The notes under the pieces were generated by a model. The model saw nothing but the letters and a program-made list of their open reading frames with translations, was not told the DNA's origin and did not search any database. Below are positions 10,501 through 19,319 of a stretch of 64,000 nucleotides of DNA, piece after piece. Source of the stretch: PALSA-188 sp963720075 (GTDB lineage: Bacteria > Acidobacteriota > Terriglobia > Terriglobales > Acidobacteriaceae). The stretch is from positions 434,001 to 498,000 of the forward strand of contig CAVREG010000019.1 in assembly GCA_963720075.1 (NCBI GenBank), in the 5' to 3' direction. Positions within the stretch are counted from its first letter, which is position 1. Each line of letters begins with the position of its first letter. The position numbers and the translations under genes were made by a program.

Positions 10501-10875
10501 GTGAATCGCCGGATGTTCAAACACGACGGATTGAAACGCAAGTCCCGAGGTCAACAGGGAGGTGGGCTTGAGACGCACCATCAGGCGATCCACATGGGCG
10601 TAAGGAATTTCGCCATTGCGCTCAAGGCCGTGTATTGTCAGATCGCGAACTTCAACCTGGAACTTGAACGGAACGGTGTGTACGCTGCCAACATCCACGC
10701 GCCCGCCGGTAATTCTCTCCAATTCATAGACCAGCCGGTTCCGTACCACGGTTTGAAATGAATTGGTTGTGACATACCAGGCAAGCGTGCCCAAAACAGC
10801 TATGGCAAGGATTGCGATGACAACTAAATATTTCCCAAGCCTGCGAGAAGAAGGCTTCGCGCCATCATCTGTCAT
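7555..10875 (-). CDS. tamB: TamB-like translocation/assembly protein, N-terminal part (frameshifted)
   Basis: Large AsmA/TamB-type protein. It has an N-terminal signal anchor (KYLVVIAILAIAVLGTLAWY) followed by long stretches of beta-strand repeats typical of the lipid-conducting groove of TamB. Genuine homologous coding ends near 7732 at ANLDLQFT; beyond that the frame reads Arg/His-rich nonsense (RHLGSFGCNRRHNHH) while the neighbouring frame continues sensibly. The change is explained by one extra base close to 7731. It starts 6 bases after the SurA-like stop and is the third gene of the bamA-surA-tamB minus-strand operon, fitting a role in outer-membrane biogenesis. Either a sequencing error or a true inactivating mutation would produce this picture. 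Confidence 0.88.
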   Translation of the reverse strand: MTDDGAKPSSRRLGKYLVVIAILAIAVLGTLAWYVTTNSFQTVVRNRLVYELERITGGRVDVGSVHTVPFKFQVEVRDLTIHGLERNGEIPYAHVDRLMVRLKPTSLLTSGLAFQSVVFEHPAIHIILYPDGTTNQPALRTPVSRGNTPVENLFALSISQLEVRNGELLLKDRRIPLDFRANNVSADMSYSIFHERYEASLLVGKAITRYRSFAPVAWTAATHFRLSQNSVEVESLQVTSGRSRIQAAGTVTNFGRPVVNGTYDAILDLGEARGALGIPEIRRGIIEASGKGAWSAKDFSAIGKLQGKDLNWLNGSFSLRDASINSGYSIDSKRILLPDIVARIMGGDVAGNAEITNWRVLQTAPRESNTSQRLALTSAVHLKLKNISASEIASALSTPRRPFVKMNLAGVVSGTVAAGWKNSPINTVADVVLDVVSPATPKPGQLGVNGHARTTYRRASDEIEISEFTASTKATQVHASGTLSSSASVKLFVSTSNLGEWQPILIAAGYDQPVPVKLLGPASFNGTATGHLSSITFSGKLQSGNFDFVIPATSRTPEEDVHWDSFITDLRISPAGLALRNSLLRRNSTAINFDLYLGLQDREFTPSSPFTARINMQQANLAELLGMAGYHYPATGIVDLSAHLAGTRSDPEGNGSIRISDAVIHGQPVQQLSSKLSFSNGRVVFASLELAQSLARVTGDGSYTFLSHAFTLDVSGSHFDLSRIASLQASRVAVRGQLDFVAHGSGTLETPAINAQLHLRDLTLGEELAGDLTMNAVTHGSDLQISGTSQFKTANLSLSGDVHPSGDWPASLDLHFANLDVDSILKAFLHGHVTGHSTVAGDLHLEGPLRHPSEINLAGNLSNMFADIESVKLHNDGPLRFSLSSHLLKVEHFHMLGDDTDISGDGSVNLAGSRNIDFRARGQMNLQLIQTYNPDFTSTGTVNVDMTIGGTIASPLAQGRMQIANGSVAYVDSPSALSGVNGSLTFNQNRFEVQNLSGHVGGGLVAFRGHASLYKSQISFDLGLHGEGVRLRYPPGVSSTANLDLQFTRHLGSFGCNRRHNHHKAGNNPRLRFRSLSATHGAIRCNFTNQPNTESHTAGRACCDHA

Positions 10876-10881
10876 CGGGCG

Positions 10882-11571
10882 TCACTCATTGAGACTATCG
10901 TTGTCGGAAGAATAGGGTTCGGTGCGAATTTCGCTTCCTGCGCGCAGGCTTTGAAGCCATGTGACCAGTAATTCTGATATTTTCTCCTGGGTTAGCAGTT
11001 CCTTTATCTTTGGGCTGACCTCAGCCAGAGGCACTTCCTTCGATCCTGACTGATGAAGTTGCGGCAACAGTTCCTGCTGGTAGTAACTTTCGATACTTTT
11101 GGAACTTATGTTTGCCGACGGACGCAGATGCACATCTACGAGGCGGGACAATTCCAGTTGCAGCGTGACATGGCGCCGAAGTTCATCTTCTGTCAGTTGA
11201 TGACCCGCTAACAGAGCCTTCCATTGCGCATCGTTCTTTGCTTCGTCGTACTGCTTTCGAATCTCCGCGATTTGATCCTTAACCTGCTGCTCTCCAGGTT
11301 GCACGGAATCAGGAGCACGCATTTGCTCACGCAGCAACTCCTGGTCAATAAGATGATCGAGCGCCGCTTTGCGGACAGCAGAACTTACCGTCTCCAGCGG
11401 ATGTTTGGCGACGAAGGCCTCGTAGCGGATAGCGTCCTCCCAGTCGCTCTGCAAAATTATTCTCCCATTCACCGTGGCGACGATGCGATCTACAACCTCT
11501 GCGGCATGAGCGACTACGGCCCCGATTGTTAGCGTGAGAGCGACGAGCGCAATAGAGACTCTTGAATTCAT
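10882..11571 (-). CDS. SurA-like periplasmic chaperone (N-domain, no PPIase domain)
   Basis: A predicted exported chaperone for outer-membrane proteins. A signal peptide ending at AHAAEVVDRI is followed by the SurA N-terminal signature VATVNGRIILQSDWEDAI, then helical segments (AALDHLIDQELLREQM, TEDELRRHVTLQLELSRLV) and a C-terminal helix. At 229 residues it has only the chaperone module; the parvulin isomerase domains of E. coli SurA are missing. The start overlaps the bamA stop by one base (TAATG), so translation is probably coupled, and tamB follows after 6 bases. SurA N-domain is a confident family call; the gene name is withheld because the isomerase domain is absent. Confidence 0.85.
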   Translation of the reverse strand: MNSRVSIALVALTLTIGAVVAHAAEVVDRIVATVNGRIILQSDWEDAIRYEAFVAKHPLETVSSAVRKAALDHLIDQELLREQMRAPDSVQPGEQQVKDQIAEIRKQYDEAKNDAQWKALLAGHQLTEDELRRHVTLQLELSRLVDVHLRPSANISSKSIESYYQQELLPQLHQSGSKEVPLAEVSPKIKELLTQEKISELLVTWLQSLRAGSEIRTEPYSSDNDSLNE

Positions 11572-14500
11572 TAGAAGCTCTGTCCGATGCTGAAATAAAC
11601 ATTGAAATGGCCTACATGTTCCGGGGCAAAAGGACCGGTAATAGCGCCAGTCGGAAATGCAGGAGGATTCAAGTTATATCCGAAGTCGAATCGCACCGGC
11701 CCGACAGGCGTTTTGTAGCGTATGCCAAGCCCCACCGCATCCGATATATATTCGTAATTGCATTGCAGAGCGGTGACTTGCTGAAGGCAGAGTTGGGGGT
11801 CTTTTTGGCGCCATCGTATGAGGCTGCGAAGCATGCTGCTCCCATCAGTGAATACATTTCCGGCATCGTCAAAAATCGCCAGGCTCACATTGTCCTGAAC
11901 GTAAGGCAAGGTCATCGGAGGAAGCCGGAGTTCGAGGTTATTCAAAAACAACGCGCTGCCGCCCAGTGGGAAGCCAGTTTGGGGATCTCGCGGGCCGGCT
12001 TGGTTCAATCCAAAACCCCGGTGCGAATTGCCGCCTCCGGAAAAAAATCGCTCCGCTAATGGAATTAGAGTTAACGCCGTATTCTCTGGGAATTGCTGCC
12101 CCGGCAAAACCGTGACCGTGTTGCGAAAGGGGTCCTCGAGGCCGACCGTTGTCGAACGCGCCAGCACAAATCTCTTGGCGCCAAGCCTGTTTTTGCCGAA
12201 CGCATGATACGTGGAATTTTGGACCAGAATGCGGCTGAAGTCTGACTCCGACCCGAAATAACTGGAAGCCACGCCGCCATCCACCGTCGTGTAACTTCCC
12301 TGTGTGCTTTCAAAAGCATTGTCACGCTTGTCCCGAACATAAGTAAATTCCGGCTCGCCGACCCGAGTTGGTAAGGAAAGCAGCGGAATCAGGTCGGTGC
12401 TGATGGCGACGTTACTGGCCTTCACCAGACGATAGTTGAACCGGTAATCCATGGTGGTCGCCTTGCTTATGGTCTGCTCCGCCTGTACCGATCCCTCCAG
12501 TCGCTGCGAGGTAAACGTTGTGACGTCGAGAGTGTTGTCGTAGAACGCAGTAATGGAAAGCTTCCAATCTGGATTGTTAAACCATCGCGGAGCCTCATAG
12601 CTAACCAAGCCCCGTTGTTGTAACCGGCCCACACGGGAGTCGAACGTGATCGTATGATCGCGACCTCGAAAATTGAGCCTCGTCACCTGGAGCGAAACCA
12701 GAGGGCTGACGCCTGTGCTCCCGAGGGGTTGCGTGGTGTTCCCCGTCGGTTGCCCAGTCTGAAATTCGAATCCTCCGCCATAAGTCAGCGTGTATCGTTT
12801 TGCTTCTCGGACGTCCACCAAGACGTTTTTCTTAGGCTCAATTCCGTCGGGGTTCTGCACGGCAGTTTGCACCTGACTAAAGATGCCGAGATCATACAAC
12901 TGCTGTTCAGTCTTCAACATGTCGTCCTGGCTCAGGACATTTCCTGTTCTCATCAACAACTCGCGCTGCACAACGAACGGGCGGGTGAAGTGTAAACCTG
13001 AAACAAAAATCCGATCCACGAATAACTGCTCCCCCTCGTGTATGGCGAATGTCACATCCATGCGGTGAGGGTCGTCCGGCATCGGATTCGCGGAAGCTTC
13101 GAAGGTAGCGTTGGGAAAACCCTGGTTGAAGTAGTAGTTCAGAATGATTTCGCGGTCATCGGCTATCTTTGAATCCGCGAAAGCCTGTCCGACCGCAGTG
13201 TTCAGCACCGGAAAAGGCTCTTGCAGCTTCGCGTTATTTCCAACGATGTGCAATGCGCTCACAATCGTCTGAGGGCCAACATCAATATTCACGAACACGG
13301 CCAAAATGTTCTTCTTGCCCTCATAATCATCGGCTACTTTGCTGGTGACCTTGACCTGCTCGAATCCATTGGCGCGATACAGGGTTTCCAGCGTTTTGAC
13401 ATCGTCGTACAGCAATGCCTGGCTGTAGCGGCCGTGCGAAAGTAAACGGCCAGCCGGGACGGTTTGCATGTGGCTGCGAAGCATTTCCTCGGGTAGCCCC
13501 TTATCGGCGCTCATATAGCCGGTGATCTCGACTTTGACCAGCTTGTGAAGAGCACCTGCGTCAATGTGGTAGATAATTCGGACGTGAGCGCCCGCCGCAC
13601 CCGACTCCTTCGTAAATGACACTTTCGCCTCAAAGTATCCGCGGGCTTGCAAATAGTTGAGCAAATTGCGGCGGCCTTCATTTAACAGATCGTCATCAAG
13701 CGCATTCTCTTCGTAAACCGGCACGTTCTCCTTCAAGACGCTGCGGCTGATCCGGAATCCTTCCGCCGTGATTGCAACAGTCGGGCCGGAATCAAGTTTG
13801 AAATCAAAATCCACCGCGTTCGTCGCCGGAATGTATGCCCGGCGAGAGATCGCAGCCTGGGCCAGCCAGCGATTTTGTTTTTGATACTTTTTCCGCAAAC
13901 GATCCAACGCGCCCGAAACGCGCTGAACCGTGACTGGGTCTCCACTGTGCATCTTGGTGATGTCCTCAATTTCGTCACGAGAAAAGACGCGATTCCCGGT
14001 AACGGCCACCTGCCCAACATGGGCCTGCTCCCCAGGCCTTATGGAGAACACTACAGTGATCTGCTGTGTATCCTCTTGTTTAGTCTCTTGCATATTCACC
14101 GACGAGCGGTAGTAACCGTTCTCATCCATCAGTTGCTTGATATTCTTTAACCCCGCATCCACCTTTTCCTGCGTAAACAACTCGCCAAGCTGCAGCTTCG
14201 ATGCGTTCACGACTTGGCTCGAGGTTGGACGGTTCGGTTCCCCTACGACCCGAACGTCGGCGACAAAATAATTCGAAACAGTCACTATCGAAATTGAAAC
14301 TCCATCGCTTCCCACGCGCTCGGCTTCGATCTGAATGTCCGCAAACCGTTTCGTGGCAAAAAGCATTTGGATGCTCTGACGAATATTTTCGCGATCCAAA
14401 GGCTCGCCGACTTTGAGCGGCACAAGTTGGAGCAAATTCTTCTGGTCCCAGCTCTTGGGAACGTTGGCAAAGTAAATTTCTTTTATCTTAAGATTCTGGT

Positions 14501-14663
14501 AGCGGGCCAGAGTGTCCAGTGGTCCCATGCCTTGACTGCCACTCTCTGTGACTTGTTGGGCGCCTCCACTTCCTGTAACCGAGCTGCCTGAGGCATTCGC
14601 CGCAACCGCTGAGGTAAGCGCTGCCATCATCACAGCATGTGCCAGCACTCCTTTAACTCGCAA
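11571..14663 (-). CDS. bamA: Outer membrane protein assembly factor BamA (POTRA plus beta-barrel)
   Basis: Core of the machine that folds beta-barrel proteins into the outer membrane. The 1030-residue protein has an export signal, several POTRA domains (for example LKIKEIYFANVPKSWDQKNL, VGQVAVTGNRVFSRDEI, LFVDRIFVSGLHFTRPFVVQ) and a C-terminal barrel with FFSGGGNSHRGFGLNQAGPRD, which is the conserved VRGF/Y-type barrel motif. The final residue is phenylalanine (NVYFSIGQSF), as expected for an outer-membrane barrel signal. At least five POTRA-like units make it longer than the E. coli protein. The frame opens with TTG at 14663; in-frame GTG/ATG codons a few residues later are possible starts. 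It heads the operon with a SurA-like gene and tamB. Confidence 0.93.
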   Translation of the reverse strand: MRVKGVLAHAVMMAALTSAVAANASGSSVTGSGGAQQVTESGSQGMGPLDTLARYQNLKIKEIYFANVPKSWDQKNLLQLVPLKVGEPLDRENIRQSIQMLFATKRFADIQIEAERVGSDGVSISIVTVSNYFVADVRVVGEPNRPTSSQVVNASKLQLGELFTQEKVDAGLKNIKQLMDENGYYRSSVNMQETKQEDTQQITVVFSIRPGEQAHVGQVAVTGNRVFSRDEIEDITKMHSGDPVTVQRVSGALDRLRKKYQKQNRWLAQAAISRRAYIPATNAVDFDFKLDSGPTVAITAEGFRISRSVLKENVPVYEENALDDDLLNEGRRNLLNYLQARGYFEAKVSFTKESGAAGAHVRIIYHIDAGALHKLVKVEITGYMSADKGLPEEMLRSHMQTVPAGRLLSHGRYSQALLYDDVKTLETLYRANGFEQVKVTSKVADDYEGKKNILAVFVNIDVGPQTIVSALHIVGNNAKLQEPFPVLNTAVGQAFADSKIADDREIILNYYFNQGFPNATFEASANPMPDDPHRMDVTFAIHEGEQLFVDRIFVSGLHFTRPFVVQRELLMRTGNVLSQDDMLKTEQQLYDLGIFSQVQTAVQNPDGIEPKKNVLVDVREAKRYTLTYGGGFEFQTGQPTGNTTQPLGSTGVSPLVSLQVTRLNFRGRDHTITFDSRVGRLQQRGLVSYEAPRWFNNPDWKLSITAFYDNTLDVTTFTSQRLEGSVQAEQTISKATTMDYRFNYRLVKASNVAISTDLIPLLSLPTRVGEPEFTYVRDKRDNAFESTQGSYTTVDGGVASSYFGSESDFSRILVQNSTYHAFGKNRLGAKRFVLARSTTVGLEDPFRNTVTVLPGQQFPENTALTLIPLAERFFSGGGNSHRGFGLNQAGPRDPQTGFPLGGSALFLNNLELRLPPMTLPYVQDNVSLAIFDDAGNVFTDGSSMLRSLIRWRQKDPQLCLQQVTALQCNYEYISDAVGLGIRYKTPVGPVRFDFGYNLNPPAFPTGAITGPFAPEHVGHFNVYFSIGQSF

Positions 14664-14845
14664 ATAAGCTCCCTCACGCAGGCGCTACCCTCTAAGCCCA
14701 TAAAAATGAAGACGAGAACAGGGTTTTCCTCCCTCGCCCGAAGCGTCCCCTATAATAATGGTTTATGAGGTCGGAAATTGGTGATCTCTTCGGCACCCTT
14801 AGCTTGCGTGACTTAAATCTTCTAAACCCGGATTATTGAATTTTG

Positions 14846-15898
14846 ATGCGGCCAAATTGGGATTCTGAAAGCCCACCCTCCTTTGACGGCGAAGGCCGCT
14901 ATTCCCGCCAAGTGCTCTTTCCTGGAATCGGTGCGGAAGGACAGCGGAAGCTTTGCACGTCGCGAGTTGCGATTGTAGGGTGCGGCGCGACGGGTTCCGC
15001 CATAGCATCCCTTCTTGGGCGTTCCGGCGTGGGAACCATCCGGATCATTGATCGGGACTACGTTGAGTCCAGCAATCTTCAGCGGCAAACGCTCTTTGAT
15101 GAAGCTGATGCTGCCCAGTCCATTCCTAAGGCAATCGCTGCCAGCAGGAAATTAGCCGCGTTCAACTCACAGATCGTTGCGGAGCCGCGCGTCGCCGATC
15201 TCACTCCGCAAAATATTGCAGACCTTCTTGCCGGGATGCACCTCATTATGGACGGCACTGACAACTTCGAGACAAGATACTTGATCAATGACTTCGCGGT
15301 CGAAAATGCCGTTCCGTGGATTTACACCGCAGCCGTGGGCAGCTACGCAGCCAGCATGAATGTCATTCCGGGTAGAACGGCATGCCTGACCTGCATTTTC
15401 CCTGATCCGCCGAAAGGCGCGATCGAGACTTGCGAGACCGCCGGCGTGCTGAATTCAACGGTAAATACCGCTGCGTCAATTGCCGCCACGGAAGCAATAA
15501 AGATTCTCGTCGGTGCTGAAGACAGTCTGAGACGCACCCTGCTCTCTCTTGACCTTTGGGGAAACGAACGAGCCGAAGTATCCGCCGCAAAACCCCGTCC
15601 GGAATGTCGAACTTGCGGCGAGCGTGACTTCAGACATCGCCGCGGTGAGCAACGTCCTCAAATTACCCTCTGCGGACGAAACTCGGTGCAAATCCATGAG
15701 AGAGATCGCCCTCTTGATCTCGGGGAAGTAAGCCGGCGACTAATGTCGCACGGCAAGGTGAGCCATAACGAATTTGTCCTGAAATTCTGGCTGGACCCCT
15801 ATGAAATGACACTCTTTCCCGACGGCCGGGCAATTATTAAAGGAACAGTGGACAAAGCCGTTGCGCGCAGCCTCTACGCAAGGTACGTCGGCGCCTAA
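14846..15898 (+). CDS. ThiF/MoeB/HesA-family adenylyltransferase (E1-like)
   Basis: Activates the C-terminal glycine of a small ubiquitin-like sulfur carrier by adenylation. The nucleotide-binding site is VAIVGCGATGSAIASLLGRSG, then IRIIDRDYVESSNLQRQTLF. The structural zinc site is formed by CLTC (near residue 180) and CRTC (near residue 252), and a candidate catalytic cysteine lies in ETCETAGVL. An extra C-terminal domain of about 80 residues (FDGR-like FPDGRAIIKGT, ARSLYARYVGA at the end) is not part of MoeB. No thiS, moaD or similar partner lies next to it, so thiamine versus molybdopterin versus another pathway cannot be decided. ATG at 14846 directly follows an in-frame TTG. It is divergent from bamA. 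Confidence 0.88.
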   Translation: MRPNWDSESPPSFDGEGRYSRQVLFPGIGAEGQRKLCTSRVAIVGCGATGSAIASLLGRSGVGTIRIIDRDYVESSNLQRQTLFDEADAAQSIPKAIAASRKLAAFNSQIVAEPRVADLTPQNIADLLAGMHLIMDGTDNFETRYLINDFAVENAVPWIYTAAVGSYAASMNVIPGRTACLTCIFPDPPKGAIETCETAGVLNSTVNTAASIAATEAIKILVGAEDSLRRTLLSLDLWGNERAEVSAAKPRPECRTCGERDFRHRRGEQRPQITLCGRNSVQIHERDRPLDLGEVSRRLMSHGKVSHNEFVLKFWLDPYEMTLFPDGRAIIKGTVDKAVARSLYARYVGA

Positions 15899-15977
15899 AA
15901 TCCCTCGTCGCGGATTGGCTCCAGGCAGCCCATGCGGCGTCTTCGGAATCATAAAAGTGTGCTATTTGGAGGGGATC

Positions 15978-16337
15978 ATGCGTGTCATCGCTATTTGGGC
16001 AGTTATGTTTCTATCCTACGGATGTCTAGCCCAGACTGCATCACAAATTTCCAATCAAACTCCGAATTATGATTTGGCGGACGGTCCCTTACTCGGTCCT
16101 GGCGAGTACGCGATGCCGTTTGTCCCTTTAATTGCAACCCCGACCGCGCAACTACCGGAGCCAAAGTTGCAGGTTGGAGCCAGCGATGCTACCGGCCCCA
16201 ACATGGCTGGAGCGCAAGACTCGACCCTATCCGCACTTCCCCAAAACGTGGATCCGCTGTTGATCGCGCCCCGCTTAACTGGGGCGCCGATTTCCTATGA
16301 CATTTATCCGAGAACCGATAACGGCAAGTCTCATTAA
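15978..16337 (+). CDS. Small exported protein of unknown function
   Basis: A 119-residue protein not matched to any family by eye. The ATG is preceded by a good ribosome-binding site (GGAGGGG) and begins a signal peptide (MRVIAIWAVMFLSYGCLAQ) with a possible lipobox at GCLAQ or a signal peptidase I site after LAQ. The mature part is rich in Pro, Ala and Thr with no cysteine, and contains repeated short proline motifs (GPLLGPGEY, PLIATPTAQLPEP, PLLIAPRLTGAP), suggesting an extended periplasmic or surface protein. It follows the ThiF gene by 79 bases on the same strand and is convergent with the GAF-TonB gene. Confidence 0.65.
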   Translation: MRVIAIWAVMFLSYGCLAQTASQISNQTPNYDLADGPLLGPGEYAMPFVPLIATPTAQLPEPKLQVGASDATGPNMAGAQDSTLSALPQNVDPLLIAPRLTGAPISYDIYPRTDNGKSH

Positions 16338-16371
16338 GCAGAAGAGTAGACTTGGATATTCGGCCGCTTAT

Positions 16372-17754
16372 CTACGGGAGCTTGAAATTAACCGTTACTT
16401 GAGTTTGAAACTCGGCCGGGCGGCCGGAAAGTAAAAATGGCTTGAACCTCCATTGCACCACAGCGTCGGCTGCGGCAGACGCCAACTTCTGATCTCCGCT
16501 TACGACTTGGACCTGCTGCACGCCGCCGTCTTTGCCAACCAGCACCTTTAACGAAACCGTACCTTGTATATGCTCTCTCCTCGCAGCCTCGGGATAGCCA
16601 GGTTGGACGCGGTAGGTGACATATTGATCTGCGGACTCGGGCGTTAAGAGCTCAGTCTTTCCAGCGGGAATGATGGCCGAGGGAATGATCCCCGAGGCAG
16701 TGTCTGCCTCGCGCGTGGATTTAGGTTTGCCTTTTACAGACTGCGAACGCAAATGCGGGATCTCCCGGAAGACGACCTTTCCGTTTTGATAAACAATTAA
16801 CCCGCCGCTTGCATTCTCTTCCTGCGTCTTTTTCGATTCTGATAAATTGCTCGTGTGCGATGCGGGAACGACGGAATTTGCGGCAGCCGTCGCTGGAGGT
16901 TCACTTTGAACCTTCTGGCTATGAAATGATTTCTGCGCTTTAGCGCCTAAATGCGCTGAGTTCTGAATCGCGACTTTATGCTTATCGGACAAACCAATCA
17001 TCCATCCTAACAATAGCGCCACAGCAATCACGGCAGTCGTCAAGACCATAGTCCAGCGATCCCACAATTGAGATTTAGGCGTGCTTAAAGCTGAGGGCAC
17101 AAGTTGCTGGCTTGCAGGGATGTTCTCTGTGCGAGGATTACCGCCAGGCTTAGGGGTTTTGGCAGCTTCGCCCGCTGACTGAACCGTATGCACGATACGC
17201 GTGCAAAAACTCAACAAAGTTTCCGCATCTCGATCCCTGAAATGATCAGGATCGGCCGAGAAAGCTTCCAACAGACCAATAGCATCGCCGTTCTCTACCA
17301 ACACCACCGGGGCGATAAGGATCGAGCGAACTCTCAAGTTTCGGCATGCTGCACTGTCCACGCGGGAATCCGTTTCAGTGTCATCGCAGCGTTGCACGGT
17401 TCTTGTTCGCAAACAAAGTCCCGAAAGCCCGGAATAAGGATTGAGGCGCTCACCCAAGTCAGGCGCGCTGCCAGTGGTTGCCCGGCATACCAATTCGCTG
17501 GAGCGGGTAAGCGCGATGGCGACTCCGGAAGCTCCCGTGGACAACCGAACTTGTTCGGCAATCTCATGCAACACCAGATCGAGTGCGAGATCGGTCGAAA
17601 GAGCACCACCGCTGACCGAAAGGGTGCAAGCTATTTGCGATAGTGATGGATCAGATTCCGGCCTTGAAGAGATGTCGCCGGCCGATCCGTTATGGACGCC
17701 AGCCAGCAACGAGTAATCAAAAGGATCGGGCCGGAACCTCAGATGATTTCGCAT
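16372..17754 (-). CDS. GAF domain, membrane span and TonB C-terminal domain fusion
   Basis: A single-pass membrane protein with an unusual layout. Residues about 40-195 form a GAF-type sensor domain (LVLHEIAEQVRLSTGASGVAIAL, SGLCLRTRTVQRCDD, RSILIAPVVLVENGDAIGLLEAFS). A transmembrane helix near residue 240 (LTTAVIAVALLLGWMIG) is followed by a Ser/Lys/Pro-rich periplasmic linker. The last 90 residues are a TonB C-terminal domain (YPEAARREHIQGTVSLKVLV and AVVQWRFKPFLLSGRP). TonB domains contact outer-membrane transporters; GAF domains sense small molecules or redox state. No ExbB/ExbD genes adjoin, so it may be a structural or signalling adaptor rather than an energiser. Family calls are firm; function is inference. 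Confidence 0.85.
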   Translation of the reverse strand: MRNHLRFRPDPFDYSLLAGVHNGSAGDISSRPESDPSLSQIACTLSVSGGALSTDLALDLVLHEIAEQVRLSTGASGVAIALTRSSELVCRATTGSAPDLGERLNPYSGLSGLCLRTRTVQRCDDTETDSRVDSAACRNLRVRSILIAPVVLVENGDAIGLLEAFSADPDHFRDRDAETLLSFCTRIVHTVQSAGEAAKTPKPGGNPRTENIPASQQLVPSALSTPKSQLWDRWTMVLTTAVIAVALLLGWMIGLSDKHKVAIQNSAHLGAKAQKSFHSQKVQSEPPATAAANSVVPASHTSNLSESKKTQEENASGGLIVYQNGKVVFREIPHLRSQSVKGKPKSTREADTASGIIPSAIIPAGKTELLTPESADQYVTYRVQPGYPEAARREHIQGTVSLKVLVGKDGGVQQVQVVSGDQKLASAAADAVVQWRFKPFLLSGRPAEFQTQVTVNFKLP

Positions 17755-17966
17755 ACTGATGCCGCACGAGTAATCCGAGATTTAAGATTACACGTTATTT
17801 GAGCGGAGTTTCCCGCGAAAGCATCGCCTTGTCAATACGAAACGCAGCACTGTCGCTCATGGCAGCAGCGAACAGAATTCACGCCCTTGGCAATTTGCCT
17901 ATCATCAATCCGGTTGCATCCCAGCGCGCAGTCATGTTCTGATGACGATCTTCAACTGGCAAGCAG

Positions 17967-19193
17967 ATGGATTCATTAGCAAGACAACCAAGGGTCCCTT
18001 CATCGAGCTCCGGGCGGTTACATGCGGTAGCCGCAAGCTTTCTTGGCTGGACTCTCGACGCCTTTGATTTCTTCGTGCTGGTATTTCTTGTTGATACATT
18101 GGCCGCACATTTTAATGTCTCCAAGTCGGCGATCATCTGGACAATCACGGCAACTCTGGCGATGCGGCCCGTGGGAGCGCTCGTGTTCGGCTTTCTCTCT
18201 GACCGCTATGGGCGCCGCAGGCCGCTTATGGCAAACGTATTGTTTTTCTCGATTATTGAATTGCTTTGCGGCTTCGCCCCCAATTACACGGTCTTCCTGA
18301 TCCTGCGAGCGGTTTATGGAATTGGAATGGGCGGAGAATGGGGCGTCGGGGCATCGCTTGCAATGGAAAGCGCTCCGCGAAAATGGCGGGGAATTTTCTC
18401 GGGAATTTTGCAGAGCGGTTATTCCATTGGCTACCTGCTCGCCGCTGTAGCAGCCCGGTTTGTGCTGCCACTATGGGGATGGCGAGCCATGTTCTGGATC
18501 GGCGGGCTGCCGGCGCTGCTGACTCTGTACGTTCGATATCGCGTGCCCGAATCGTCAGCTTGGAAGGAACGCCACGAATCATCCTTTGCGGATATCCTTC
18601 GCACGACGGCATGTCATTGGAAAAATCTGACTTACCTCACCATCCTAATGACGTTCATGATGTTCTTGTCTCACGGAACACAGGATTTGTATCCCGATTT
18701 CTTGAAATCTGTACACCGACTCACTTCCCCCGTGGTTTCCTATGTGGCAATGTTGTATAACGTCGGAGCTGTTTTAGGTTCCATAGTTTTCGGTCACCTT
18801 TCGGAACGGTTGGGGCGCCGCTATAGCATGATCGCTGCCTTGCTGCTGTCATTCGTGATGATTCCAGCTTGGGCGTTTGGCAGCTCGCTCCTCATATTGG
18901 CGGCAGGCGCATTCGCCATGCAAGCGGGAGTGCAGGGAACGTGGGGCATCATACCAGCGCACCTGAATGAGCTCTCTCCAGATACACTTCGAGGTTTGAT
19001 TCCCGGCTTGGCGTATCAACTTGGCATTCTGCTCGCCGCAGGTACGGGGACCATCGAATATGCGCTACGCGACAAGTTGGGATACAGTTGGGCATTAGCC
19101 AGCTTTGAAATTGCGAACATTTTGATTTTAGTGGCCGTGATTGCTTTAGGATCAGAAAAGAAGGGCCGAAGCTTTACGGCCGCAGATGGCTGA
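17967..19193 (+). CDS. MFS transporter, sialate/carboxylate:H+ symporter type
   Basis: Twelve-helix major facilitator. After a short cytoplasmic start, GWTLDAFDFFVLVFLVDTLA resembles the first helix of the lactate/sialate (Jen/NanT-like) group, and the loop 2-3 signature appears as GFLSDRYGRRRPLMAN, repeated in the second half as GHLSERLGRRYSM. ILRAVYGIGMGGEWGVGAS is also typical of that group. The 408-residue length is normal. The likely substrate is a small organic acid or acidic sugar taken up with protons. ATG 17967 lacks a strong ribosome-binding site. It stands alone upstream of the UDP-sugar pair, with no linked catabolic gene to name the substrate. Confidence 0.85.
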   Translation: MDSLARQPRVPSSSSGRLHAVAASFLGWTLDAFDFFVLVFLVDTLAAHFNVSKSAIIWTITATLAMRPVGALVFGFLSDRYGRRRPLMANVLFFSIIELLCGFAPNYTVFLILRAVYGIGMGGEWGVGASLAMESAPRKWRGIFSGILQSGYSIGYLLAAVAARFVLPLWGWRAMFWIGGLPALLTLYVRYRVPESSAWKERHESSFADILRTTACHWKNLTYLTILMTFMMFLSHGTQDLYPDFLKSVHRLTSPVVSYVAMLYNVGAVLGSIVFGHLSERLGRRYSMIAALLLSFVMIPAWAFGSSLLILAAGAFAMQAGVQGTWGIIPAHLNELSPDTLRGLIPGLAYQLGILLAAGTGTIEYALRDKLGYSWALASFEIANILILVAVIALGSEKKGRSFTAADG

Positions 19194-19319
19194 CTAAGAA
19201 TTTCGAGTACTATCTCGACGGGATTTTAAAATGACGGCATGTCAGCACACGCTGAACAGAAACTGCTAAAGTAACTTTTTAATCCAAAGGGTGTTTACTC
19301 CATCCGGAGAGAATGACGC

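Noticed and set aside
14751..14756. TATAAT as the -10 box of the ThiF gene
   Set aside because: No acceptable -35 box lies 16-18 bases upstream, so it was not listed as a promoter.
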